From Ghiorsea sp. (lineage in GTDB: Bacteria; Pseudomonadota; Zetaproteobacteria; Mariprofundales; Mariprofundaceae), in the NCBI GenBank assembly GCA_021772875.1, contig JAJFLD010000128.1, positions 1 through 38,680 on the forward strand: DNA of 38,680 nt. Reading direction: 5' to 3'. Below are positions 1 through 7,701 of the stretch, piece after piece. Positions within the stretch are counted from its first letter, which is position 1. Each line of letters starts with the position of its first letter. Made by a program: the position numbers and the translations under genes. The notes beneath the pieces are model-generated. The model was not told the origin of the DNA. It saw only the letters and a list, made by a program, of their open reading frames with translations, and made no database searches.

Positions 1-915
1 CTCATTGGCTCGCTTGATATTCTTTCCGAATCAGAGAATAAACGTGTCAAAGCGATGATTATTAATCGTTTTCGTGGCAATCTTGCTTTACTTGATGATG
101 CACTGGTTTGGATAGAACAAAAAACGGGGCGACCTGTGGCAGGTGTGATTCCTTATTTGTCTTTGGAGTTGCCTGAAGAAGATGCTCCCTTTCGCCATAT
201 CAATGCAGATCGCTTTGATAAAACACAGCTTAATATTGCGGTGATTGCCTATCCGCGAATGTCTAATAGCGATGATATTGATCCGCTGGCATCCGAGACA
301 GGCATCAATTTAAATGTTGTGCGTACGCCCCAAGATTTGCAACACGCGGACTTGGTTATCTTACCGGGCTCTAAACACGTGATTTCTGATCTCGCATGGT
401 TACGAGAAGCTGGGTTTGTATCTGCGTTGGAGAGGCATTTGCGTTATGGTGGCAAGATACTTGGTATCTGTGGTGGTATGCAGATGTTGGGTTTTGCCAT
501 TGAAGATGAGGGTGTTGAGGGTGGTAATGCGCTGGGTTTGGGTTGGTTGCCGCTTTCCACCACCATGCGCGCTGAGAAAATATTGCGGCAGGTGGATGAT
601 GTGGCTCCGCGCTTTGCAAACACGCGCGTAACAGGGTATGAAATTCATCATGGTGAAAGCGATATTGATGAGGCATGGTTTCCATTTTCTGCGCGCTCTG
701 ATGATGGGCAGGTGTGGGGAAGTTATGTACACGGTCTTTTTGAACAGGGTGAGTTTCGTAAACTTTGGTTGGATGAAATAGGTTTTGCAGACAGCGATGC
801 TTTGAATCAGCAGCAGCGCACACTTGCTTCTTTGGATGTTTTGGCTGACGCGTTAGAGCAAACCATCAACCCCGAATTATTGGCACCACTGCTACAAAAA
901 AAGCGAAACCCATGA
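1..915 (+). CDS. cobQ: Cobyric acid synthase, 3' part (5' end outside window)
   Basis: The reading frame is open from base 1 and the ATG at 55 is internal, so this is the C-terminal 304 residues of a protein that is usually about 490 long. CobQ/CbiP performs the glutamine-dependent amidation of the b, d, e and g side chains of adenosylcobyrinic acid a,c-diamide in the cytoplasm. Visible here are the end of the ATP-dependent synthetase domain (MIINRFRG, then GVIPYL) and a class I glutamine amidotransferase domain with the nucleophile Cys in GICGGMQMLG and the catalytic His in SYVHGLFE; TGYEIHHG is also typical. The stop overlaps the next gene by four bases (ATGA), so the two are translationally coupled. 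Family assignment is firm; the N-terminal part cannot be judged. Confidence 0.95.
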   Translation, partial: LIGSLDILSESENKRVKAMIINRFRGNLALLDDALVWIEQKTGRPVAGVIPYLSLELPEEDAPFRHINADRFDKTQLNIAVIAYPRMSNSDDIDPLASETGINLNVVRTPQDLQHADLVILPGSKHVISDLAWLREAGFVSALERHLRYGGKILGICGGMQMLGFAIEDEGVEGGNALGLGWLPLSTTMRAEKILRQVDDVAPRFANTRVTGYEIHHGESDIDEAWFPFSARSDDGQVWGSYVHGLFEQGEFRKLWLDEIGFADSDALNQQQRTLASLDVLADALEQTINPELLAPLLQKKRNP

Positions 916-1787
916 CGCTGGTTCTGGCATTGTTACTGGAGTGGCTGATCGGTGATCCCCATTCGCGCTTTCACCCTGTTGCCTTGTTTGGTCGTTGGGC
1001 AAGCTGGTGTGAATCATTTTTGTATCGTGACAGGCGCAGCTATGGCTTGATGGGGTGGTTTTGTGTGGTCACTGTTCCTTTCTTTTTGCTCTGGCTTAGT
1101 CATACCTTTTTGGGCTGGCCTTTCGATGCATTGCTCATTTGGGTCAGTATGGGCTGGAAATCATTGTTTGAGCATGTGCGAGCGGTTCTTGATGCTAGCT
1201 CTGATACAGAGGCTCGTGATGCAGTTGCCAAAATTGTTAGCCGTGACACTGTGAAAATGAGTGGCAAAGATGCACGACGTGCAGCACTGGAGTCTTTGGC
1301 GGAAAATGCTTCGGATGCAGTGGTTGCTCCATTGTTCTGGTTTCTATTGTTAGGCCCGCTGGGTGCGGTGAGTTACCGTATGATTAACACCCTTGATGCG
1401 ATGTGGGGTTATCAAAACAAGAGATATCAGCATTTTGGTTGGTGTGCAGCTAAGGTGGATGATGTTGCGAATTATTTACCAGCCCGAATCTCAGCATGGC
1501 TGATTTTAGGGGCGGGTGAAAGCGTAGCATGGTCTGTGATAAAGCAACAAGCACAAACACATGTTTCGCCCAATGCAGGCTGGCCTGAAGTTGCATTGGC
1601 CTATGCCGCGGATATCAAATTGGGTGGCCCAGTTAAACGTGAAGGCGTGATTGAAGCTCGTCCTTTTTATGGTGCAGATGTTGCAAGAGAAGTGAATGTT
1701 GATGCAGCACAGGATGGATTGCGTATTGTGATGCGCGCACTTTATATGGCTGCTGTTTTGACATGGGTTATTCATGTTGTCATCTAA
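912..1787 (+). CDS. cbiB: Adenosylcobinamide-phosphate synthase CbiB
   Basis: 291 residues, the usual length for CbiB (also called CobD in the Pseudomonas naming). This inner-membrane enzyme attaches (R)-1-amino-2-propanol phosphate to the f side chain of cobyric acid. The N-terminus carries the family pattern LLEWLIGDPHSRFHPVALFGR, followed by hydrophobic segments, the SLAENASDAVVAPLFWF block and NTLDAMWGY, all characteristic of the family. The start overlaps the cobQ stop by four bases, and the 3' end overlaps the next gene by 14 bases. The substrate donor is made by the product of the next gene, so the context agrees with the function. Confidence 0.95.
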   Translation: MTLVLALLLEWLIGDPHSRFHPVALFGRWASWCESFLYRDRRSYGLMGWFCVVTVPFFLLWLSHTFLGWPFDALLIWVSMGWKSLFEHVRAVLDASSDTEARDAVAKIVSRDTVKMSGKDARRAALESLAENASDAVVAPLFWFLLLGPLGAVSYRMINTLDAMWGYQNKRYQHFGWCAAKVDDVANYLPARISAWLILGAGESVAWSVIKQQAQTHVSPNAGWPEVALAYAADIKLGGPVKREGVIEARPFYGADVAREVNVDAAQDGLRIVMRALYMAAVLTWVIHVVI

Positions 1788-2763
1788 GTTGTCGAACTAT
1801 TTACCAAACGGTTTTCCACACGGTGGAGGCATTGAGACTTCAGCCAAGTTATGGGCTTGTGACGCGGCTGAAATTCTTGATTTATCAACAGGTCTGCATC
1901 CAGCAGGCAGTCCTGAGTGGTTTGCAAAATGGTTGGAGCAGCATGCATCATTGGTTGGGCATTACCCTGAAGTAAATGGTGAACCAGCGCGAAGTGTTTT
2001 GGCGGATGAGCTGGGTGTGCTCCCTGAAAATGTTTTGATGACAGCTGGTGCACAGGCGGTAATTGAAGTGATTTTTCAGGCCATGGCTTGGAAGTCTGTG
2101 GCTATTGAAGTGCCTTGTTACAATGAGCCGATTCGTTGTGCCCAGCGTGCAAGATGTCAGGTGTTTGCCTTTGAGCGCGGCGCTGAAAGATCGGAGCAGG
2201 GAGCGAAGGCAGAATGTTTATGGGTGACCAGTCCTTCAAACCCCTTTGGTGATACATCCGAGCTTAGCTGCACATGGGCAGGTGTTTTGGATGAATCTTA
2301 TATGCCTTTTTCTCAGCGTAGAGACTTGGGTTTAATGGAGGGGTTGATACGCTTGGGGTCACTAACAAAAACCTTTTGCATCCCAGGACTTCGTTTGGGT
2401 TATGTGGTGGCATCCAAGATGCAAATTCAGCAACTTAAAGAGTGGCTGCCACCGTGGCCAGCATCCACATTGGCATTGCATGTGTTGCCACATTTGCTGG
2501 AGGAGTCAGACAAACGCGATGCAGAAGTTACGCTTTGCAGAGCTCGTTTGGCTGAGCTGTTACAGCGTTATGGCTGGCAGATGGTCGTTTCTCAAGGCTC
2601 GTTCTTGATGGCAAAACCTAGTGGCAAAATGCCTAACTTTGCCGCAGCGAAAATTTTGGTGCGCACTTTCCCCGAATGGCCGCAATTAAATGGTTGGGTG
2701 CGTTTTGGTTTGCCAGGGAATGAGCCTGCATGGCAACGGTTGGAGGAAACATTATGGCAGTGA
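1774..2763 (+). CDS. cobD: Threonine-phosphate decarboxylase (PLP aminotransferase fold)
   Basis: 329 residues, somewhat shorter than the Salmonella enzyme (about 364). It is a fold-type I PLP enzyme; family members decarboxylate L-threonine O-3-phosphate to aminopropanol phosphate for CbiB (cobD in Salmonella naming, cobC in Pseudomonas naming). The opening HGGGIETSAKLW and LDLSTGLHP correspond to the conserved N-terminal block of this family; SPSNPFGD is the substrate/PLP loop and the Schiff-base lysine is Lys199 in GSLTKTF, followed by PGLRLGY. The start lies inside cbiB, 14 bases before its stop. A generic histidinol-phosphate aminotransferase is the alternative, but the operon position between cbiB and cobU makes the cobalamin role much more likely. 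Confidence 0.9.
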   Translation: MLSSKLSNYLPNGFPHGGGIETSAKLWACDAAEILDLSTGLHPAGSPEWFAKWLEQHASLVGHYPEVNGEPARSVLADELGVLPENVLMTAGAQAVIEVIFQAMAWKSVAIEVPCYNEPIRCAQRARCQVFAFERGAERSEQGAKAECLWVTSPSNPFGDTSELSCTWAGVLDESYMPFSQRRDLGLMEGLIRLGSLTKTFCIPGLRLGYVVASKMQIQQLKEWLPPWPASTLALHVLPHLLEESDKRDAEVTLCRARLAELLQRYGWQMVVSQGSFLMAKPSGKMPNFAAAKILVRTFPEWPQLNGWVRFGLPGNEPAWQRLEETLWQ

Positions 2764-3278
2764 CATTTATTTTAGGTGGTGCCCGTTCGGGTAAAAGTCA
2801 GCGCGCAGAAGCTTTGGCGGAGGTTATGGGTTTGCCAGTGATCTATGTTGCTACAGCGCCAAAGATTGTGGGCGATGAAGAGTGGACCACACGTATTCGC
2901 CATCATCAACAGCGAAGGAATAATGACTGGAAAACCATTGAAGAGGAGTTGGCACTGGTTGATGTGATAAGTACACAAGCCAAGGTGGGCGTTGTTTTGG
3001 TTGTAGATTGTTTGACGCTTTGGTTATCGAATTTGATGTATCATGGGCGAGATATGGCGTTTGAAGTGAAGCTGTTGTGCGAGATGTTAACTCAACTTGA
3101 AGGCGATGTGATTGTGGTTGCCAATGAGGTTGGGATGGGCTTGGTTCCTGAAACTTCTGATGGGCGAGTGTTTCGTGATGCACAGGGGCGATTAAATCAG
3201 GCGGTGGTGGCAGTGGCAGATACTGCGGAGTTTGTGGTGGCAGGTTTGCCGATGCGGTTAAAGGGAGAAGGAAAGTGA
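2754..3278 (+). CDS. cobU: Adenosylcobinamide kinase / adenosylcobinamide-phosphate guanylyltransferase
   Basis: 174 residues, matching CobU/CobP. The bifunctional enzyme phosphorylates adenosylcobinamide and then transfers GMP from GTP to give AdoCbi-GDP. The P-loop GGARSGKS (residues 8-15) begins the protein, and the second conserved block VVDCLTLWLSNLM plus VVANEVGMGLVPE and the RDAQGRLNQ segment are diagnostic. I chose the ATG at 2754 rather than the in-frame ATG at 2730 because GGAGG sits eight bases before it and the family starts directly with the P-loop strand. The gene overlaps the cobD stop by ten bases and ends in a GTGA overlap with cobT. Confidence 0.95.
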   Translation: MAVTFILGGARSGKSQRAEALAEVMGLPVIYVATAPKIVGDEEWTTRIRHHQQRRNNDWKTIEEELALVDVISTQAKVGVVLVVDCLTLWLSNLMYHGRDMAFEVKLLCEMLTQLEGDVIVVANEVGMGLVPETSDGRVFRDAQGRLNQAVVAVADTAEFVVAGLPMRLKGEGK

Positions 3279-4303
3279 GCGTAGCACAAGTGAATATTGA
3301 AATCGAACAACAGGCACGTGCACACCAAGATAGTTTAACCAAGCCGCGCGGGGCATTGGGCAGGCTTGAGGATGTGGCATGCTGGTTTGCCGCGCGACAA
3401 GGCAAAATAAATCCAACACCGTTGCGGCCGCATATTACTGTTTTTGCTGGAGACCATGGTGTTTGTGAGGAGGGCGTTTCAGCTTATCCGAGTGTGGTGA
3501 CAGGTGAAATGGTGAAAAATTTCGCAGCAGGTGGTGCCGCCATCAATGTGTTGGCGCGCCAATGTGGGGCATCGATGAGCATTGTAAATGTTGGGGTGTT
3601 TACGGATATTTTAGATGTGTTGGGCGTAGTGCAAGCGCAAGTGTCAGGTGGCACTGCCAATTTGTTGTACCAAGCAGCCATGACGAAAGATGAGTGCCAA
3701 GCAGCTATGGATGTGGGTAGGTCTCAAGCCAAAGAAGCGGTGAATAAGGGGGCAAACCTTTTGATTGCAGGGGATATGGGTATTGGCAATACCACAGCTT
3801 CAGCATGTTTGATTTGTAAATTGACGGGCGCGACACCTGAAGCAGTGGTGGGTATTGGCACGGGTGTAGATAGAGAAGGGCAACAGCGTAAAGTGGCAGT
3901 GGTGGGAAAGGCATTGCTTCGTGTTGAAACTATAAAACAACAAGAAATTTTACAGCAACTTGGTGGATTAGAAATTGCTGCAATGGTGGGTTTTTATCTG
4001 CAAGCGGCAGAGATGGGTGTACCTGTGGTGATTGATGGGTTTATTGCCTCGGCTGCGGCATTGGCGGCAAGAACGATTGAACCTGAGGCAGTGCATTGGA
4101 TGTTGGCTAGCCATGTTTCGTTTGAAACAGGGCATGCTCTGGCACTTGATGCTTTGGGGCTTGTAGCACTGGTTGATTTTAAAATGCGTTTGGGTGAAGG
4201 CAGTGGTGCAGCGCTCGTTGTACCACTCATCAATTCTGCCATTGCTTTGCACAATGAAATGGCAACGTTTGAAAGTGCGCAGGTCAGTCATAAAAATGGC
4301 TGA
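3275..4303 (+). CDS. cobT: Nicotinate-nucleotide--dimethylbenzimidazole phosphoribosyltransferase
   Basis: 342 residues with a GTG start that overlaps the cobU stop by four bases and follows a purine-rich AAGGGAGAAGGA. CobT activates the lower ligand base by transferring phosphoribose from nicotinate mononucleotide, giving alpha-ribazole phosphate. Family blocks seen are LTKPRGALGRLE, FAGDHGVCEEGVSAYP, VTGEMVKNFAAGGAAINVLAR, GDMGIGNTT and, near the C-terminus, RLGEGSGAAL with the glutamate known as the catalytic base in the Salmonella enzyme. Its product is the substrate of the phosphatase encoded next. Confidence 0.96.
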   Translation: MSVAQVNIEIEQQARAHQDSLTKPRGALGRLEDVACWFAARQGKINPTPLRPHITVFAGDHGVCEEGVSAYPSVVTGEMVKNFAAGGAAINVLARQCGASMSIVNVGVFTDILDVLGVVQAQVSGGTANLLYQAAMTKDECQAAMDVGRSQAKEAVNKGANLLIAGDMGIGNTTASACLICKLTGATPEAVVGIGTGVDREGQQRKVAVVGKALLRVETIKQQEILQQLGGLEIAAMVGFYLQAAEMGVPVVIDGFIASAAALAARTIEPEAVHWMLASHVSFETGHALALDALGLVALVDFKMRLGEGSGAALVVPLINSAIALHNEMATFESAQVSHKNG

Positions 4304-4904
4304 GCCCGTTATCATTGATTTGCTGCGCCATGGCGAAGTGCAGGGCACACATTGGGTTTTTCGTGGTAGTACGGATGTGGCGCTTAGCCAAACAGGTTGG
4401 CTACAAATGCAAACGGTGGCAGAGCAAGTGTCGAGCATAGCATTTAGCCAAATTGCCAGCTCACCATTAAGCCGTTGCCGCTTGTTTGCGGAATCTTTTG
4501 CAGCACAACAAAACACCTCATGTGAAATGTTGACAGATATGCGAGAAATGGATTTTGGTGGTTGGGAAGGCCATGGTGCACAACACATTGGTGAGGCAGA
4601 GCTGCACCAATTTTTAGCCAACCCAGTGGGTTTCTGCCCGCCTCAAGGTGAGTCTTTTGATAGCTTTGCTGCGCGGGTCATCAAGTGTTGGCAAACGTGG
4701 TTGCAAGACGCCGATGGTGAACACCGTTTGCTGGTGGCCCATGGAGGTGTGATGCGTGTATTGCTAGCATTTTGCCTGGATATGCCTTTGGCAAGCATCA
4801 ACCGTTTGCACGTGCCTTATGCTGCATGGAGCCGTATTTCCTTGCTTGAAGGTGAGCGGCCTAGAGTATTGTTTATGAATAGAGGCGATACATGCGCGGA
4901 TTGA
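4296..4904 (+). CDS. cobC: Alpha-ribazole phosphatase-like histidine phosphatase
   Basis: 202 residues of the histidine phosphatase superfamily. The phosphohistidine motif LLRHGE lies at about residues 9-14; the partner arginine in SSPLSRCR, the acidic MREMDFGGWEG segment and the second histidine in VAHGGVMR are all in place. CobC removes the 5'-phosphate of alpha-ribazole phosphate. I place the start at the ATG at 4296 (MAEPVIIDLLRHGE); an upstream in-frame ATG would add 41 residues that read as antisense-like sequence over cobT. It overlaps cobT by 8 bases and cobS by 13. Phosphoglycerate-mutase-like proteins share the fold, so the substrate rests on operon context. Confidence 0.9.
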   Translation: MAEPVIIDLLRHGEVQGTHWVFRGSTDVALSQTGWLQMQTVAEQVSSIAFSQIASSPLSRCRLFAESFAAQQNTSCEMLTDMREMDFGGWEGHGAQHIGEAELHQFLANPVGFCPPQGESFDSFAARVIKCWQTWLQDADGEHRLLVAHGGVMRVLLAFCLDMPLASINRLHVPYAAWSRISLLEGERPRVLFMNRGDTCAD

Positions 4905-5623
4905 TTTTGGCTTTTACTTTTCTTACAACATTGCCTATGCCTGCATTGAAGAATTTTGAACATGAAGAGCTTTCATCATCGGCGGTTTGGTTTCCTTTGG
5001 TGGGTTGTAGCGTGGGTTTTGTGTTGTTGTTGGCAGCGTGGTTGGGATTGTCTGCCAATCCTTGGCTAGCAGCATTGTTGGTGGTGTTGGTGTGGGTGGT
5101 TGTCACAGGCGCACTGCATTTGGATGGGGTTGCAGATTTGGCAGATGCTTTGGGTGCTGCACACCGCAATCCAGAGCGCTTTTTTGCAGTGATGAAAGAT
5201 CCACATACGGGTGCATTTGGTGTGGTGAGTATGGTGATGGTACTTTTAACCAAGCTGGTTGCTGTGTTTTGTTGGGTGACATCAAGTGATGTTTCGTTGT
5301 GGGTTTTGTTGCTTATCCCAGCTTGGGCAAGATTAGGCGCTGTGTATTGGTCAAACACGCTGGATGCCATGGCAGCAGGCAGTGGCGAAACATTTGCTTG
5401 GCAGGTGAGTCGCCGTAGTTTGTGGTTGTGGGCAGTGTTGTTGTTTGCATTGAGTACGTGGGTAGCCACGTTTTGGTTTGCTTGTGTGGCGGTATGTTCG
5501 CTTCTTTTATGGCGCAGTTATCTCCAATGGCGTTTAGGCGGCATGACTGGCGATTGTTTGGGTGCCGGCATTGAATATTGTGAATGTTTGATGCTGCTCA
5601 GCCTTTGTTTTTTATCAACATAA
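4892..5623 (+). CDS. cobS: Adenosylcobinamide-GDP ribazoletransferase (cobalamin synthase)
   Basis: 243 residues, a polytopic inner-membrane protein that joins AdoCbi-GDP to alpha-ribazole (or its phosphate) and so finishes the corrinoid. The N-terminal FLTTLPMP, the metal-binding HLDGVADLADALGA block with its paired aspartates, RFFAVMKDPHTGAFG, and the C-terminal GGMTGDCLGAGIE are signature segments. The start overlaps cobC by 13 bases and is preceded by GAGG. It is the last gene of the cobalamin operon; no convincing intrinsic terminator was found directly after the stop. Confidence 0.95.
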   Translation: MRGLILAFTFLTTLPMPALKNFEHEELSSSAVWFPLVGCSVGFVLLLAAWLGLSANPWLAALLVVLVWVVVTGALHLDGVADLADALGAAHRNPERFFAVMKDPHTGAFGVVSMVMVLLTKLVAVFCWVTSSDVSLWVLLLIPAWARLGAVYWSNTLDAMAAGSGETFAWQVSRRSLWLWAVLLFALSTWVATFWFACVAVCSLLLWRSYLQWRLGGMTGDCLGAGIEYCECLMLLSLCFLST

Positions 5624-5950
5624 CTTCAGTGGTTGTCGTATTAACTTTAAGCAAGTGGCATAATCAACAGCTCAAATGACTATACATAAAAATCATTTTC
5701 TTTTTGACAAGGTGACGCTTTTAAATTATATTAATATACACATCATTCGCGCTGATATGTTTCACTTTAAGAATTTTTTTGGTTGGTTTTTAGCTGAATT
5801 ACTTTGGGGTTGTGCGTAAGTTTGTTTCAGTGCGAAGGATAATCACAATAACGTAGGTTGTTGTGGTGTTAAGACTAATGATCCCTAATTTTGGTTGCTG
5901 TATAATGCAACAGGTCGGGTGCGCTATGGGCACCAGAGGAGGACGATATT
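5624..5950 (+). other. 327-base gene-free leader between cobS and the unknown gene
   Basis: An AT-rich stretch without a recognised gene. It contains a sigma70-like promoter (5704-5732), a 20-codon open frame at 5757-5819 without a ribosome-binding site, an isolated TATAAT at 5901-5906, and a small GGTGC/GCACC stem just before the strong Shine-Dalgarno sequence at 5936-5942. Transcription from the first promoter would give a leader of about 210 bases. I recognise no riboswitch or tRNA here. Confidence 0.6.
5704..5732 (+). promoter_or_regulatory. Sigma70-type promoter upstream of the unknown gene
   Basis: TTGACA at 5704-5709 is separated by 17 bases from TATATT at 5727-5732. This is a full-consensus -35 with a five-of-six -10 at the optimal spacing, on the + strand, in a gene-free region after cobS. 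The inferred start point is near 5739, about 210 bases before the next gene. Confidence 0.6.
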
Positions 5951-7056
5951 ATGACAGCAGCACGTGATGATGCAGAGATTTATCATTTTGACATACACGG
6001 TGTCCGAGATTCAGGTTTTCCGTATTTAACCATGATTATAAACCGCAGCTAGAGCCTATCAAGGCAGTATTTAATCAGGATATTCCAAGGTCATTGGTTG
6101 ATTTTTCACCTGGTTCACTCAATGTGACCGTTGACCCATACCTACCCATTGCATCGCTCCGGAAAAAATTTGAAGGTAAAGGCCGTAAGCTTGGTGGTTA
6201 TATTTTGATGCTGGAAGGGCTGCGCAGTAATGTTGAGGATCACAAGCGTTATTCAGCGAAGAACCCGCCGAGGTGGAAGCATTTGTTTATGGATGTGCAT
6301 GCCAATGCAATGTTGTTCAGCCATTTGCCCGAAGTTCACCCTTTTGCGATATTTCATCTTAATTATTGTATGGCTTATTTTGAGCGGCCAATCAATTATT
6401 TCTTGTCAGTACGCGGTTTTGAGCAATCCATTCGTAATGCCAAAGATCCTGCTTATCGCAATGCTAAAGCAGATGCGCTACAAGAGTTTCGCACTCGCGC
6501 ACTTATGTCCCGTGAGATTGGAGAGACAAAGAATTGGATGGATTTCCTTGAGCATTTCCCACGCCCTGCACAACGCCGTCAAACTATGATGCCACCTTAT
6601 ACCGTAAAAATACCTGATGAGAACGGTCAGCTGGACTGGATTGATTTAGAACGTGCCATTAAGAGGAACGTGGAAGAAATGATGGATCAGGGTTATCTCT
6701 GTATTTCTACTGTTGATGTCCTTGCCTGTGATACAGATGGTGCCTATACTACTGGAATGGGGCAGGATAATTACTGTTATACAAATTGGGCGAACTATGG
6801 GAACAATGCTTATTGGACCCAGTTGCATTTTGCTTTCTTAGATTGCATGGCGCACTGGCTACCCGATGGTGCAGAGGAATCGTACAAATCCTTCCGTGAT
6901 TTTGTGCATAACCGTTATGGAACATGGTTAGAAAGCTATTTTGCGCGGGATTTCCGATGTGAAAAAGGGCACGGCTGGGAAGCCCTTTTGCCTGACAGTA
7001 TAAAAGAGTGGATGGACGGTATCCGCAGTGAAATGATTTTTGATAAAGCCAAGTAA
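5951..7056 (+). pseudogene. Unrecognised protein of about 368 residues, split by an apparent one-base frameshift
   Basis: The ATG at 5951 has an excellent Shine-Dalgarno sequence (GAGGAGG, eight bases upstream), but its frame stops at 6050-6052 after 33 codons. The coding frame continues one frame back: the frame of the long downstream ORF is open from 5989, and its first credible start codon is only a TTG at 6094 with no ribosome-binding site. Joining the frames at the TTTT at 6016-6019 gives a continuous sequence reading DSGFSVFNHDYKPQLEP, so one missing T, or a -1 slip, would restore about 368 residues. I do not recognise the family. It has no signal peptide or membrane segment, and it is rich in Trp, Tyr and Phe (for example NYCYTNWANYGNNAYW), suggesting a soluble globular protein. 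It may be a true pseudogene, a sequencing error in a homopolymer, or programmed frameshifting. Confidence 0.6.
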
Positions 7057-7131
7057 AAAAAATGATTCTATGTGAAAGCCTTAGCACATCCTCATTTGTT
7101 TTCTTTAAACACTGCTTTCAAGAGCATAAAG

Positions 7132-7617
7132 ATGTCTAAATCTGAATCTACGATTGAACTGGAAGTGATATCGCAAGAAATTCCTTGGGCTGATGTGGTC
7201 AGAATGGCAAGAGGGCTTATGCGTGGTGGCACTTCGTTGCTATTATGGGGAGATTCTTTGCTTCCATCACCTGTTTCTCCGCAAGGTCTTTTAGAGAAAA
7301 TAGCGCGTTATTTGTTCAGCTATTCAATCATGTTTAAATCCATCGCTTTTAAATCGTATCTTTTGTCTTATGCGGTGGATGACACACTGCTCAATCGCTG
7401 GAGTAAACTTTGCGAGAGATATGATGTTGAGCTTGAAGACCATAGTGTCGATTACATATGTTTGGAAGGTAATACTTTTTATGATTGGGTTGTGATTTCA
7501 GGAAGTCTTTACAAAAGAGGTTTCCCTATTTCGTTCAATACACTTGGCATGCCTGATATTGATTTGATAAGTGCAAATGATGTGATTATCAATGATTACA
7601 TTTACAATTTGGAGTGA
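7132..7617 (+). CDS. Hypothetical protein, 161 residues
   Basis: I do not recognise this protein. The ATG at 7132 follows AAGAG by seven bases and is preferred over an upstream in-frame GTG at 7072, which has no ribosome-binding site. The sequence is a mixed alpha/beta, slightly acidic protein without a signal peptide. A hydrophobic stretch around residues 52-80 (LFSYSIMFKSIAFKSYLLSY) is amphipathic and not clearly a membrane helix. It begins 75 bases after the frameshifted gene on the same strand and may be cotranscribed with it; both lie between the cobalamin operon and a convergent protease gene, as a small accessory islet. Confidence 0.65.
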   Translation: MSKSESTIELEVISQEIPWADVVRMARGLMRGGTSLLLWGDSLLPSPVSPQGLLEKIARYLFSYSIMFKSIAFKSYLLSYAVDDTLLNRWSKLCERYDVELEDHSVDYICLEGNTFYDWVVISGSLYKRGFPISFNTLGMPDIDLISANDVIINDYIYNLE

Positions 7618-7701
7618 GTTCAAGTCGTAAGTGTTCCACCATCTTTACAAATAGAGGGGCGACCATATTAACACTTCAATAAGTGAGATGGGAGAAGGGT
7701 T

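Noticed and set aside
1..54. Cobalamin riboswitch near the cobalamin genes
   Set aside because: The operon start lies outside the window; the first bases are already coding and no riboswitch-like leader occurs between the overlapping genes.
4873..5469. Long - strand frame opposite cobC/cobS
   Set aside because: Low-complexity Asn/Thr/Ala composition mirrors the cobS coding strand; no start signal.
6094..7056. TTG at 6094 as the true start of the long unknown frame
   Set aside because: No ribosome-binding site, and coding-like sequence continues upstream to the strong start at 5951 through a frame change.
7618..7701. Bidirectional terminator between the hypothetical gene and the M48 gene
   Set aside because: Only a weak CACTT/AAGTG pairing without a T run.
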